Source of the DNA: Acridotheres tristis
Taxonomy: Eukaryota > Chordata > Aves > Passeriformes > Sturnidae
Assembly (NCBI GenBank): GCA_037013685.1
Contig: CM072884.1
Span: forward strand, 101,226,048 to 101,290,047
Direction: 5' to 3'
Length of the DNA stretch: 64,000 nucleotides
Under the pieces are notes generated by a model. It was not told the DNA's origin and ran no database searches. It saw nothing but the letters and a program-made list of their open reading frames with translations. Both the position numbers and the translations under genes were made by a program. Shown piece by piece: positions 21,291 through 35,175 of the stretch. How positions within the stretch are numbered: the stretch's first letter is position 1; each line of letters begins with the position of its first letter.

Positions 21291-24200
21291 ACGGGACTCC
21301 CTGGCAAGGTGATGTTGTAGGAGACAACAGCAGAAGAGAGGCAAGGTCTGGACAGAATATTGAGTCTTCATATAAGAAGGCAAGAATCCCATTTAAGACC
21401 AAGAATCACAGCAGTTGTTACGTATCCAAAACAGCATCTACTCACTATCAGTTTTATGCAAAGAGAGAGAAAACAACCAAGTTTTGAATGGGAGAGTCCA
21501 GAGGATATGTCAAATTTTGAACTCGGTGTTGAGGTGCAATAAGTTTGGTGCCACTGCTACGTGACAAGAGCGTGGTCTAAGATTTTCAGTATTTAAAGAA
21601 TATGCTTATTTTCACAGAAATGGAAAAATTTCTCCTTTTAATGCAGATTAAAATTCTCCACCCGGTTATAAATCAAAAATTAACAGCTTTATCTAGGTCA
21701 GGGAATTGAAGCTACATTAAAGTTTTATCCTCATTCACTAAATTTTAATTTTAATGTGGCACATCTGACAAGTCTTGTGGGACTACTTAGAATCCATTGA
21801 CATCCTTCTGTCACTTGTATCAAAGCCTCATCTTTGAGACTCTTGTTTCCAGATACCTAGCTGTCCCTGGATTATTTTGTCTCTGCAATGGTGTCACAAT
21901 CAATGCCTGTGCTGGCATTCACATGTATGTCCCACATATGTCAGCTAAAGCTCACACAACCACAGAAATAAATAGCTTTACTTCTAGAAACACAGATTTC
22001 TATGTAATCATTTACAGGGGAAGCTATAAATAATTTTTTATCCCTTTCAGCCCTTTTAAAGTTACTGGAACTAGTTGCCTGCAAATTAAAGCTCCAGAAC
22101 AACTCTACAGTTTAATTTGCAAACAATATCTAATTACAGGAATGGCTATGATAAGAAAAAAATATTTTCCATATCCCTGCCATCATTTTCATTACTATTT
22201 ATGGCAGAAATGTTGATGCACTATTTGACAAAATTGTCTGTGGACCTGGAAGACATCTAATTCTGGAGTAGAAACAGTACCACATGATTTACCTAGTCAG
22301 TCAGTCCAGAATTATGGCAGAAATTTAGTGTTTCAGCTATTGTGGCCTTTAGCATCTGAGCAATTACCAGGCTTAAATACAGGCCTCTTACAGAATAATA
22401 GTTATGACACATTCATGGAATGTCAAAGTACACTCACAGATCTTTCTCTGGCCAAAAATTCAGTGCCAATCTTTCAAAAATACAAATGGTGAATTGCATA
22501 TCTATAAGGTAGGTGTAGATAGATCCATATCCACTACTTGGGAATTAATTTGACCTGGGAAAGAATCCCTAAACTTTTCTTCTATTTGTGTTCCAAGCAG
22601 CTGCCAAAGTTTGTCCTCAGATCTCAGACCTGCTGTTAGCATGGCTATGATGCAATAGAGGAAATACCCAGTCAGTCAGGGCAGCTGGATAACCCTGGGC
22701 TTGTGTGCAAGAGAGAACGAGAAAGATGTAGGACAGAAAGAGACATTCCTAATACATGCAAAATGACAGCACATGGCAGAATTACAAGAGATTTTCTTTT
22801 CATTTGTAGTTGTGTCCCATAGCATATTCCCACTGTCACTGCCTTCTTACAGATCCCTCCCAACACAGTCAGGGAAACACCACTGTCGTGTTTCACAGCA
22901 TGGAAGGTGTCACACTAGGTCTGAACTCATCAAGGTATTACATCACCCTGCATTTCTCATCATAGTCCTGAAACTTTTTCCTACTGGAGAGCTTTTAAGT
23001 CTACTTCTTCTTTCTGTGATTCTGCACATAGACCAACTTTCAGGTACCAGAGGCTTCTAACAAACACAAGGCTGGAATGAAGGAAAGGAAGGATAGAACA
23101 CATCCTGTAATATGTGTTGTATCTAATTAACATAAGTTGGCAGTGCGTTCATTGCATCTTTGACTTTGAACACAGCATGCACTCCATTCTGTTCCAACCT
23201 GTCCACATCACTATACACCAATCTTTTAACCTGAATTTACAGATAATGTTAAATGTTTTTCCAGTCTCGCAGTCACTTGAAGCTTCCTGCACTGTTTCCT
23301 CACTTATCTCCTTCAGAATTTCTGCCTCATATGGGGAAATTATATTTTCCTTACTTTCTTCTGTAAGAATAAAAATGTGAAGATAAAACTCCAAGAGTGT
23401 CAAGAAATGCTTCTGTCCATTAGAAACACTGGCCTGGTTCTAGCTAGTCTGGCCTGGTCTTCAGGTGGAAAGATTAAGTAATGTATCTCACAGCAATAAG
23501 TCAATTTTTCTTAAGAGAAAAATATTTGATTTACATATGTTTGGTATTGATAATTGACCTTCTAGTTCAAAGCTGAAGTTCTATTCCTGAACCCAGCTAC
23601 AACTAAGTCCCAAGTGTTTGTTCTTCTTGACATATTAGGATTACATCTATTGAACTTCAGCTTTGTTTTTAACTGAATGCTGATGCATAATCTTACCACT
23701 TATTTCTCTTTCCTGTTGCAAATCCTTAGGTGTTCCAAGCACCATTCCTCCTTCAAAATAAAGCTTCTGCTTGTTTGCTTTTTCATTTCCTTAGCCAGAC
23801 TTCAGATTGCATTTTCCTGAACACCACAGCTATTTATCCAGGGAAGGACTAAAGGACAGATTCCTTCTGACATTCTCAGCACGCTGCTGTGAAAACTTCT
23901 GGCTTCAAGGGCCCATAATAATGGAAGATGAAAGCTTTTTAACAGTTCACCTTCTTGAGTAAATTACCAACACAAAGTTCAAAATAGGTTCAAAATTCAT
24001 ATTGCCCTCCTCAGCAACTGACATCAACAAAATCAAAGTAAACGTATCAGGACCATTGAACACACATTTTTGCATTTACATACAGCAGAGAAAAAATTAC
24101 CTTTTTCCAAAGGAGGAAAAAAAGTAAATAAAAAGGCCTTTTTATAGAGCCTAATTTCAAGGATTTTTCAGTATCCATTCTCCATTATTTGTGCCTGGAT

Positions 24201-27200
24201 TTATATCTGCCAGCACACAAATCAGCCAATTCTGCAACTTGGCTTCATTAAATTACTTTATACATAATTCAAGATGGAAGTAAATTCCTTTCTTCTTGCT
24301 TGCACCCTTCCTCTTTACACCTGCAGTCAGTCATAGGACTACATTTCCATAGAGTGGCTCAGTGACTGTTACACCTTCTGACAGTAGCAAACCGAGAAAC
24401 GTTTTTTAAGCACGGCCATTCCTGTGGCTGTGGGCAGGGGTGAATTCCAATCTCCATCAGTAAAACATCCAGAAGGAGTACACTGAGCATTGGTACCACA
24501 GAGTCCCTGAAGCCATGAAACCATCCAAAGCACTCAGAACAGCTCAGACACTTTGTCGCACTGACCTGCATTCACCACCAGTCCCTGCCCATTCAAATAC
24601 ACTGTTTATACTCCCCCAAGTCCCTGTATCAGTTGATGCTTGTCACTGGTTAACATTCTCAAATACCAAGGATATTTCCTAATTCCAAACAGGTAAGGAC
24701 CTCAGATGGTACAGCAAGGAAACACTTTGATTAATGTTGACCAATATATGCAAAAAAATGAAGAGTCACCACTATGATGTCTTTTAGATATCAGATACGG
24801 CATTTTGCACCAAGGATAATCCCCCACCGAGTTTGTAATTGCATAGTAGAGGAGAAGTAAACAAGAAACTCAAATAGTTTAAAGCTTTTCTGATCTGTCA
24901 TAACATTAACAATTGTCCAACTTTAACACAGCCCTGAATAGAATATAGGCCTAAAAGCAAAAATAAAATGAAAAAAACTCCCCAAACGCCTTCATCTTCA
25001 CATTAAGATGGATTTTTGCAATGAATGAATAACCTCTTTCACTTTTAATTTAGACCTACCCATCAACATGGCTGTTATTATTCACAGCAGGAAAGTCCTT
25101 GTACACTACAGCAGAAATAATCGCTGCATCTCTGGGTTCTGTTTTCCCCAAGAATTCACAATGTTATTTAAATAAGTCTACTATGCCATAGGTACAGCAG
25201 ACAAGGCTGCTTCTAATGAAGGGCTATTTTTATTTCTGTCCCAACTTCAAATAACATGACTGGAATTTGCTTGTGGAAGAAAGGATCATTAATAGTATGC
25301 CATGTCTCCCTTGCATGCAAGGACTCATGACACCCTTGGACATTTTCAATAGTCATGTTGACATCTATATTCTACCAAGAAGCACTATGTCATTTACTAA
25401 CAGCACAGGCAAGACAGTATCCTTGATGTTTCCATAATACATGATGCAGTGTTTTCCTGAGAGAAGCAAAGCAAGAAATAAATCTACTGCCAGCTAAGTC
25501 AAGAAGTGCAGAAAAGCCATCATCTTCTTCATGTATGCCTCTCCAAGACCAAGCACAATGGGATGCCACTGCCTGGCTCATGACTGGGACTATGATCCCA
25601 CTGCCACACAGGACCATTGGGTCTCCTCTCCTGCATGGCAGGGAAGTGAATTACAGCACTGAGTAAAGCTTCCCCCGATCCAATTCCACAGTTCAGTCTT
25701 TCAAAGGGGCATTAGTGAGATGCCCAGTTCTGTTATGACAAGTGCTGGGTGCTCATTCCCCCAGGGCCCACCTGACTGCTCCCACCACACTTTCCATAGG
25801 GATAGTATCATTCAGGATCCTCTGCAAAATTATCTGAAAATAAGTTGTATGTGTGCTTTCCAGGTTACTTTTTAAAAACAAATGCAAATATCTGCAGTCT
25901 TATTATTCACACATAAAATGGTATAGAAAAATAATTACAAGTGATACAAGTTGTTATTATAAGTTAATAATAAGTTATTGTGTTAACGTAGAATCTTCAC
26001 CCTTTTTGTTGACAACCTCCAAGTGCACTTAGATTCCTTTAGGTGACGTTCTGTAGCATATTCAGTATTTCTACCAAAGAGATCATTTGGGATGCATCAA
26101 CAAATGCAACTATTAGTGTATAGCCTACCTTTCAAGAGAGTTGACAGCCAGCTGTGGTGGAAGATGTAGGTAAAGGCATCTCATTGTAATTCAGATCTGC
26201 TGAAAATCAAACAGAAAATTAAGGAATGAACAAAAAAAAGGACCTTGATGTGAAAATCTCTGTTTAACCACTACAAAAATCACTGCTTCTCAGGTTTCTG
26301 GTATTTTTTATGTCAGGCTGATTATTTCAGGCTCATTTTTTTCCCAGTCTTTGGAGTTCATCTTAAAGCCACCATTGAGAGTTGTTGTATTCAAGGGTAA
26401 GTGATCACTAATCAGAGTGGAAGATGAGAAATGTTACATAACTCAGGGAAAGGATCTCTACAGTAGAGGCAATTTTGGAACTAGCAAGGACTTGCAAGGA
26501 GAGGCTAAAATAAAAATAGGACCTAGATGGACAGGCTTTTATTGATATAGATGTTTTACCTTTTCCCTATTTTTGAAGAGATACAAAATACATCAGGTCC
26601 TGAAGAAAAGGCTATCTTGAAGTGTAATGAACACTAACAGTAGGCACCAAGTTTCTTCCAGGACCTGGTTCCCAACACCTTGAAGGCTGCAATCCACTGA
26701 GCCAGGAGAGACTCTGCCTCCACGTGCACGATAGAGGTGGAAGAACTGAAACACATCATCTAAGAGATAGGGCACCTGGAAAACTCTGAAGCTTTTTGCT
26801 CCTAACTTGCTGAGATAACCTTGCTGAGAAAACATAAAGACTCTTTAGACTGCCTTTCATGGTTTATGTGCAGGTATTCTATATAGCCAAAATGAAGAAC
26901 ACATTCTGAATACCTACCAACCTCAAAATAATGTTCAAAATAATAGACATACTCCTAAATTCTACTCTAAATTCAGTTCAAACTTTGAACATTATGAACT
27001 TTTATGATTGCTGAACTCAGAGTTATATAATGGCCCAATTTATTCCATGTAGAAAATATTTCAGCCTGGAGTGTTGTAAAGATGGGATCCTCTTTGAACA
27101 ATATAGTTTTAAAATAAAAATCCATGCCCAAAAGTCCATAATATTACAAGAAATTCAAGTCCAAAAATCTTTCTAAAGTCAAGAACGTGTTTAAAATTGC

Positions 27201-30200
27201 TCAACTTATGTCAGAGTTAGTGCTTAAAAAATAAACTACTTGCTCAACAAAAAGTAGGTTTATGTCACAGCTGGAACACAGTAGACAACTTGTAGTTTAT
27301 TCAGAGCAACCATAGGTGATTTTTGTCCAGGAATATCTTGTTTCTATAACTATGTTATGCATCACTTACATGCGTGTGTAACAGCAATTCCCAAACTGCA
27401 ATCATTTTACTCATTTCTACTACAGTGCACAGATAAGTGATTAGCTCCTCATTCCTCTGATTACTGTAGGTAGCAAGAAAAGAAGTGTGAACAGTATGTT
27501 GCTAATGAAAAAAAGTGGGTGCCAAGAATGAATTGCAATAATTGTAATATTTGATATCAAGAAGATGAGAGAAAGAAATTACTGACACCCTTTCTCAGCT
27601 GCTTACTCCGTCACCATACTGATAGGTAAGCTGCTCAAGACTTATGTATGAGAGACTTAATATAGCTAATAATAAATTATAATGAATTCTGAACAAGGAT
27701 ATATGAAAATGACTGTGTCCACATGACATTTCGTACTGCAGGAGGAAAGGCTGAGTCAGCAGGAGGCTGGAGAGCTGTAGTAATGAAATGAAAATGAGCT
27801 TTCCAACTCAAGGAATATGAGAGAGATGGAGTTCTAACCCCCAGTGAAAACCAGCAGGCAGAGCACATAACCCACGTGGGCCTATACAAAATGATAAAGT
27901 AAGAAAAATGCAAGCCCTCTCCCAGTGCCATGCCTGGACTGGAACGGTGTGCAGAAAACATATTTATTGCAGCTTTGTGCCACATTATCTCCAGGGCCTC
28001 AAGCCTCTACTGCAGGGTAGGAGAGTTAGCTTTCCTATGAAACATGGCAGGATACAGCTGAAAGCTGAAGCAGAAGAGATTGTGTTTAATGAAACTTCCC
28101 AGGGTCATAGACTTCAGTGGTGTATTAAGACGTAAAAGCATTTTAACCAAAACCTTGGACTCTTCTGTAGAATTCAAAATACAGACCTTGTGTTCGAGCT
28201 CAGCAAATGAATGATGCAGCAGTCTATCACTGTTGAGAAATAATTTTTTCCAAGTGTCTGAGTACAACCCTTGCTTGGAATGACTCTACCTCAGTTTGAA
28301 AATCCCAGCTCCACTGGTATTTTAGCTGGGAACAGGAGTGTGTTTTTGAAAAGACTCTCCTGAGCATTCCCCATTATGTCACTTTGCTTTTCACTGCAGA
28401 GCAACCTCAGAGCACACAGGCTGTGTTCTTTTGGGATGAAACTAAACTGGGGTGTCCTGAGTGTGCTTCATTGCCCGTGGGCACTCATTCAGCAGGGTGG
28501 AAGTGCATCTTTAAGGGGTGTTGGTGTGGATGTTGAGTCTCCTGCATTCTCTGCTCACCTCTGCAGGATCATGCCCTGTGACAGGCACACAGCTGTGCAC
28601 CATACATACACCACTACTGCCAACATGGTACATCCCAACCAGGAAGTGAGGAAAACAAAATTCCGAGATAGGAATCATCTCTTTAACTGAAATGAATATT
28701 TGAACAAATGGGTATTTGCAAAGCTACCAATATAAACTTCTTTATACAGCTTTACAGGGACAAGGAATATAAGAGTAACCAAGGGCATTTAGACAGACTA
28801 GACAAGCATATTGTACCTGTGAAATGCTCCTCATCGTTACTGCAAGCACTAGTCCTTGCATACAAGGCATGTAATTCTTGTCATGTTGTCTGCAGCATCA
28901 TAACAGAGCTTATAGTTTCAGGAGGTATGTGGGCTGAAGATTAATTAATTTCATATGAGTTCAGATATTTTCACATTTTCATTTTCTCCCATATGGAAGA
29001 GTCAAAAAGACAGGAAGCTTTGAAAGAAAATCCTTTTTGTTTTAAACATTCTTTCTTAAAATTTAGCATTTTCTCTGCAACAGCATATTAGACTTCCTTA
29101 AAAGATGATTTGAATAGTGAATAATAAATAAAATAAAAATATTTATTTCTTTAATGAGGAAACATTGGAGCACCGTAAAAATTTGTTCCCTTTCTTATTG
29201 TTTTTGTTGTTGTTACTTGATTTTCCACTTCAATGAAAATCTGTTTGATACTTGGAACCAACAAAGAGGCATGCATCTGTTGAATAATGCTAATTCATAT
29301 TCAAGCTGTGCTACCTAATTACAATGCATTTTTCATGGTACCATCACAGATTACCATGGATAATTCTTGGTCAGTCACGACTTACTTAATTAGCAAGAAC
29401 TTCGCTATTATATTTCTTGAATTTTTATGGATTGAATAGGGTATGCCTTCCTGCTCTCGTGATCAAACATACTCCCTCTCCAAAGTATGGGATTAAAGCC
29501 ATTATATTGATCAAATCACAAGCAGGCATCTTTTTGCTTTGCTCCACAAATGTAGAAATGAAAGTAATATTCACAAACCAAATGTATTACAGTGTATAAA
29601 AAACTGACTCAGTCCTGGAAAAGCAAAACACAATGTATCTGAGGAATTTCACCCTAAAAAGCTTCCTTCTTGAATAATTTAAAGAGTGTTTTTAGATATT
29701 AGTGTAGGTGTTGGGGAAAAGCCCACACTGCTTTAAAGTCTGCCTTTTGTTTAAAACACCATTTCAAGAGATGATGTTATGCAATTAGAAAGAAGAAAGG
29801 AAAAGAGTCTAAACCAAGTGATTCAACCCCGTTATAGTAATAGAATTTCACACAGTCTGTAGAAGGTTCTGTCTTAGAAAGGTTTAGAAATATTCAGGTA
29901 TATAGTTTAGTAGATCATTGAGATTTATGTTCATATTAGATGAAAATATCAATATAAATCTTTCTTTCCGAACAGGTTTATACCAAATTATTGTCTTTAC
30001 AAGCCTCAGTCCATATGCTTATATGAGTCTCTTAAATACCAAGTCCAAAAATACAGGAATCTTAAATGGATGTTTTTGCTACCTGCCTTAGATTAGCTGC
30101 AGTCCTTTGTGTCATGTTTGGGCACTGAATCAAAGAAAAATTCCATCTGTGCCTAGTAAAGAGGCTGAGCTGGTACTGGAAGTATACTCTCTACAAAAGA

Positions 30201-32243
30201 GGAATAATACAGCAAAGAAAACCCAACATTTTTTCCACAAACCTTAGACACAGTTTCTGAGGGAGAGAAGACTATTTACTTTCAGCGCTGCTTGCACTCC
30301 TTAGCCCTCTGTTTAGGACTGCCAAAAAACTTATACATGCCAGGTCACATCAATAGGACTTTCCAGAACAATATCTTTTTTCTGAGGACAGCCACCAGCA
30401 GATACCAGGTGGGAATGGAAGGAGAGAGAAGGCAAACAATCATACTTTGTTCTCAATGCCCTCCTCACTTCTAGGAGTTTGGAGACCACCCAAGAAGGAG
30501 GCTACAGCCACGACATGGGGCTTAATAGGCTGTGAGCCATCTTCTTCCCGTTAATCCCCTGCACTGCTTTTAACCCAGTTATATTTTGTACATTGACAAA
30601 CTCAGGCTTCACTTTCTGGATGACTTCTCGATGTGGCTTAGACAGCTTTCATGGGGTATCCCTTATCTCCAGACATGTGAAAAGCAGTTAAGGGACAAAG
30701 GGGAAGAGGGAGGACAGGATTGAAGGAGATCAAATCTCTGTCCCTATGGGCTTCAAATCACAGAGGCTTTCTGATCATATTAGAAAATTTGTCTACTCTT
30801 CTCTGTGAGTACTTACCTGAATACCATCATCTATGTTATTTAAAGTCTGTGTAAAACAAGACTGTGTAAATTGTTGTCCTGGGTTCCAGCTGGAGCCTCT
30901 ATTGCAATATATCAAAACATGACCTTTATCTCACAGGAAGGCATGACTTTGCAAAATTTTTGCTTTTTGTAGCAAAGATCTGTTAAGAAAAGAAAATTCC
31001 ACAACTAAACTAGAGATTATTGGGAAAAGATAGTGCACTGGGAGCTTGGGGCTACTCACTAAACACGGAAAACAGGCTACAGGTCAGATTTATTCCAATG
31101 GAGCCTGCATAACCTGGTGTCACCAGCCAAATGAAAGATTTAATATCAACTCATGTATCTAGCCCAGAAATCTTCACACTACACAACTCCTAAGAAGATA
31201 CTCCTAAGAAGGAGGTCTTTCAGGACAGCAGAACCTTAACAATGAGAAAAATAAGGCTTTTGAATTTTACATTGGCTTTTTTTTTTAATTTGGCTGAAGA
31301 AGCTCAGTGCCTGTATTTTAGTTCCATTCCTCTGCAGCTCAGTAGAGGTAACAGAAATGACAGGGTGGCAGGCAGGCAAGTAGGTTGGCCACATTAATTC
31401 ACATTCTAAACAAATAGCAAAGGCCTTTCCTTTCAGCAATTTGTGCACTCACAGGCCACTCCAGTGCCTGGCACATGTCTACCGAAGTCCAGAATGCCAC
31501 CTATAAAGAATACTTTACCATTAAGGATACAAAGATCCAAAGCTCAAAATTAAAGATTCAAATACTTTAGGTAATGACAACAACATACATATTTAAACTT
31601 AGTTCCAAATGCAACAGGGTAATTATTTACCTACGAAGTCCTAAGGCCAGATCTCTTTTTTTTCTTTTGCTAGAAATATTAGAAGTTGTGGAAACATGTT
31701 CAAGTATTTTAATGTTATCAGCTCGCCATATCTATTCACCTGTCAGGTGCTGCACCATATTTAGCAATTCCTGTCAGCTCCATGATGACATTTGTCACTG
31801 GATTGCCATTTTTGCCTATTCCTGAATACCCTACAGCTGCTTCTCTGTAAGAGTGAGTCATCCAAAACTTAAATCTGAGCCAGTCTCAGTTTGGCTCCCA
31901 GCAAAATCAACACATATGACAAATCATCTACACTTGTGTGGAGGTGTTCAAGGGACTTATAGTGAAACCCTAAAGTGCTGTGGGGAGGCAAAGATTCTAG
32001 CACCCGCACACTTTGCTTGGTGTGGAAGCTCAATAACTCCACTGTAATCTCCTGGGGCTAACCAGGAAAGTCATTTGGCACCACATCATGAGCTGCAATT
32101 CAACTGTGGTGAGGCACCTATCCCTTAAAATAGACTTCATGAGCAAGAAGAATCCCATGCCCTCATCCACTGCAAACTTGATGTGATCAGCACTCGATCT
32201 GATGATTGAACTATGCCGATGTCACCATTCTCCTGTACAGACT
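21291..32243. other. unique AT-rich sequence, no gene supported
   Basis: About 11 kb with no recognised repeat family. Open frames reach about 104 codons (28376-28690 plus; 27677-27985 minus), with no domain, membrane pattern or codon bias that I would trust. A 14-base tandem duplication of CTCCTAAGAAGATA/G lies at 31187-31214. A TTAATAATAAG-rich stretch lies near 25960. AT-rich homeobox-like words (TAATTA) recur around 29270-29400, but such words are frequent in AT-rich DNA. No tRNA-like or rRNA-like structure was seen. Confidence 0.55.
31187..31214 (+). repeat. 14-bp tandem duplication
   Basis: CTCCTAAGAAGATA at 31187-31200 is followed immediately by a second copy beginning CTCCTAAGAAGG at 31201. 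The duplication is short and near-perfect, so probably recent or slippage-derived. Confidence 0.8.
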
Positions 32244-33395
32244 TCATAAAATCACAGAATATGCCAAGCTGGAAGGGACCCACAAAGATGATCAAATCCT
32301 GATCCCTCACAGGACCACCCCAGGAATCCCACCAGGTGACTGAGAACATAATCTAAATGCTTCTTGAACTCTGTCAGGCTTGGTGCTGTGATCACTTCCC
32401 TGGGCAACCTGTCCCAGTGCCCAACCACTCTTTGGGTGAAGAACTTTTTCCTGATATCCAACCAACCTAAACCTCCCCTAACACAACTTCAGGCTATTCC
32501 CTCAGGTTCTGTCACTGGTTTTTACAGAGAAGAAATCAATATCTGTCCCTCCTTTTCCCCTCAGGAGGAAGTTGTGACTGCAGTGAGGTCTCCCCTCAGC
32601 CTCCTCCAGGGTGAGCAGATCAAGTGACCTCAGCCACTCCTCCCTATGTCTTCCCCTCAAGGCCCTTCACCATCCTCGTGGCCTCCTTTGGACACTCTCT
32701 AAGAGCTTAATGTCTTTCTTGTATTGTAGGAACTGAAACTGCTCCCAGAACTCAAGATGAGACTGCCTCAGAGCAAAGCAGAGCAGAGCAGGACAATCCC
32801 TCCCCTGCCTGGCTGTGATGCTGTCCCTGATGCCCCCAGGACAGGGTTGGCCCTCCTGGCTGCCAGGGCACTGCTGGCTCATGTTGAACTTTCCATCACC
32901 CAGGACCCCCAGGTCCCTTTCCATGGCACTGCTTCCCAGCAGTCCTGTCCATACATCCAGGGTTGCCCAGTCCTATGTGCAGAATCCAGCACTTTTCCTT
33001 GTTGAATTTCACATGGTTGATGATTGCCCAGTCTTCTAAATTTATCAAGGTCTCTCTGCCCTTCCTGCCTTCCAGGGAGTAATCATCTTCTCCTAGTTTT
33101 GTAGAATTGCTCAGTATCCTTTCCAGTCCTGCCTTCCAGGTCATTTATGGAGATGTTGAAGAGCACAGGGCCAAGGATGGAGCCCTGTGGAGCCACACTA
33201 GTGACAGGTCCCAGTCTGATGTCACTCCATTCATTATAACCCTTTGTGCCTGACCCATGAGCCAGTTGCTCACCTATAACATGATCTGTTTATCCAGCTG
33301 TGTGCTAGACATTTTGTCCAGAAGGATCCTGGGAGAAACAGTATTGATTACATCAATTGACTTCCCTTGATCAACTTGTTACCTTATCATGTAGT
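32244..33395 (-). mobile_element. CR1 LINE, longest copy in the window (3' half)
   Basis: On the plus strand it starts with the reversed tail CATAAAATCACAGAATATGC and CAAGCTGGAAGGGACCCAC, typical of one avian CR1 subfamily. It continues for about 1.15 kb through the reverse complement of the 3' region, thumb and palm. The far end shows the CR1 words GTCCAGAAGGATCCTGGGAG and CTTCCCTTGATCAAC and then loses similarity near 33395. An internal deletion of some 25-30 bases relative to the family seems present near 33345. The copy is 5'-truncated and inactive. Confidence 0.93.
32252..33144 (-). pseudogene. CR1 reverse transcriptase remnant
   Basis: Three minus-strand frames (33144-32896, 32924-32667 and 32461-32252) give successive pieces of the CR1 ORF2 product. 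They include NHVKFNKEKCWILHIG, ERDLGVLGDGKFNMSQQC and, near the end, VVGHWDRLPREV. The frames do not join, so at least two frameshifts separate them. At about 33098-33110 the codons that should carry the catalytic FADD box appear deleted, since sequence equivalent to about nine bases is missing before KLG. It is a dead copy. Confidence 0.82.
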
Positions 33396-34741
33396 TATAG
33401 TATGCCAGAATCAAAGCCAAATTTAAGACCAAATCTCACCAAACTAGGACAAAACACTAAGCAGATATGAATGCTATATATTTAAAATACTATATATTAA
33501 GACATGTATATATATGAAATTCCATATTTATGCATATGAAGCTTCTAAGGAAGGTGTCTTCTGATCAATAAGAATATTAAGAATTATGTAAATTAATTTC
33601 TAATTGATCAATCCTTATATCATTGAGAAAATATAAAATGGAGCTCAGCCGGACATAAATTGTTCACATTAGGCAGCCTCTTAAATGCTAACAGCAAAAA
33701 AATTATATTTGGCTGCAGGAATTCTTTCAAACAGCAGTAAGAAATAAACAGTAGCAATACATTTAGTTATACACATATGGGAACAAAATAGCAGAGTTAT
33801 ACACTGACATTTCATCAATCGTTTGCTGTAAATGGTGCATTTTTAAGATTGCCAGAGCACCGATTGCCTGATGTTCAGTGCCTTCCCCTACAATGATATT
33901 CTCAGAGGCTATTTGAATTTTGCTTGAGGAGATCCCAGGAGGCAATTTTATTTGGTTTCAAACTTTTCTCTCCTGTAGAAAATCTGATAGGATATTTCGA
34001 GTGGTAAATGTCGATGTTCTATTATTACTTTACATATTTCGGGTTTATAACTGAACTACTGAGTGGCAAAAGACTATTTTGTATGTTTCCAGCTATTCCA
34101 ATTCTTTGCTTCATAAACTTCTGAAAATAATAAAACCTTGTTTTGATGGAGCAGCTTCTAAACATGACCACAAGGTAAAATACCAAAAGCAAACCTTCAG
34201 GCAGTTTATGTAAGCACAAGGGAGTGATCACAAAGTAAAACGAAGGAATGTCAGGAGTATATCAATGAGTGGCAACATTTCTTATTGATTAATTTATTTA
34301 TTTTAAAAGATTAAAGAAAAAAGTTAAATACTTAGAATGTATATTTCAGGCTACCCAGTGAACACCACACTTTTCTTTCTCCCCTACATAGACTTAATCT
34401 CTTCCCCCCACCCTCAAAATTCTGATTTCAAAATGATTTTGTCATCTAGACTTTTTTTTATTATACAGGAATAGAACTAGTCAGCCAAATATAAGCTTAA
34501 CATTTCTGTATTCAAATCAGCATTTTTCAGGCATTTCTGCTCCTTTGGCATTGTTACTGTTCCTCAGTTTCTGTTCTTCCTAAGATGAATTGTCGAGCCT
34601 TCCTGCAGCCTGGCACTGGTCAGGCCTGATGAATGTCCCCTTGAAGCCTGGATGTGGTCAGAGGAGACACATTCTCTCCTGTGAGATTCTTGCTGCAGAA
34701 TTGGGGAATATAATTCACCAAAGGAATGAACATCTAGAATT
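33396..34741. other. unique AT-rich spacer between CR1 copies
   Basis: No gene is supported; frames are under 70 codons. A TATATATT-rich segment lies at about 33471-33525. Otherwise nothing is recognisable. Confidence 0.55.
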
Positions 34742-35175
34742 AACAAGATGATTAGGGGTCTTGAGTATGTCTCTTACTAGGAGTGACTGAGGGAGCTGGG
34801 TTTGTCTACTCTGGAGAAGGCTGAGAGGGGATCTCATTAATGCATATAAATATCTCAAAGGTGGATGCCAAGAGAATGCTGCCAGACTCTTTTCAGTGGT
34901 GCCCAGTATCAAGATGAGGAGCAATGGCCAGAAACTAAAACTCAGGAAGTTCCACCTCAACATGAGGGAGAACTTGTTTACTCTGCCACTGGAGGGTGGC
35001 AGAGCACTGGAACAGGCTGCCCAAGGAGGTTGTAGGGACTCCCTCTCTGGAGATATTCAAAACCCACCTAAACACATTCTGTGTCACCTGCTCCAGGTGA
35101 CCCTGCCTTGGCAGAGATTTGGACAGGATTATCTCCAGAGGTCCCTACCAACCCCAACAATTCTGTCACTATGCA
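34742..35175 (+). mobile_element. CR1 LINE 3'-end fragment
   Basis: It begins within the conserved CR1 3' region (AAGATGATTAGGGGTCTTGA, GAGGGAGCTGGGTTTGTCTA, GAGAGGGGATCTCATTAATG). It passes through AGGAAGTTCCACCTCAACAT and GAGCACTGGAACAGGCTGCC and ends with CCAACAATTCTGTCACTATG, a variant of the family tail. The copy is well conserved along its length but contains stops in the coding frame. It represents a different CR1 subfamily from the copy at 32.2-33.4 kb, as judged by the sequence before the tail. Confidence 0.93.

Noticed and set aside
26593..26835. 80-codon minus-strand frame (MFSQQGYLSKLGAKSF...)
   Set aside because: It looked protein-like at first sight but matches no family I can name and has no splice or promoter context.
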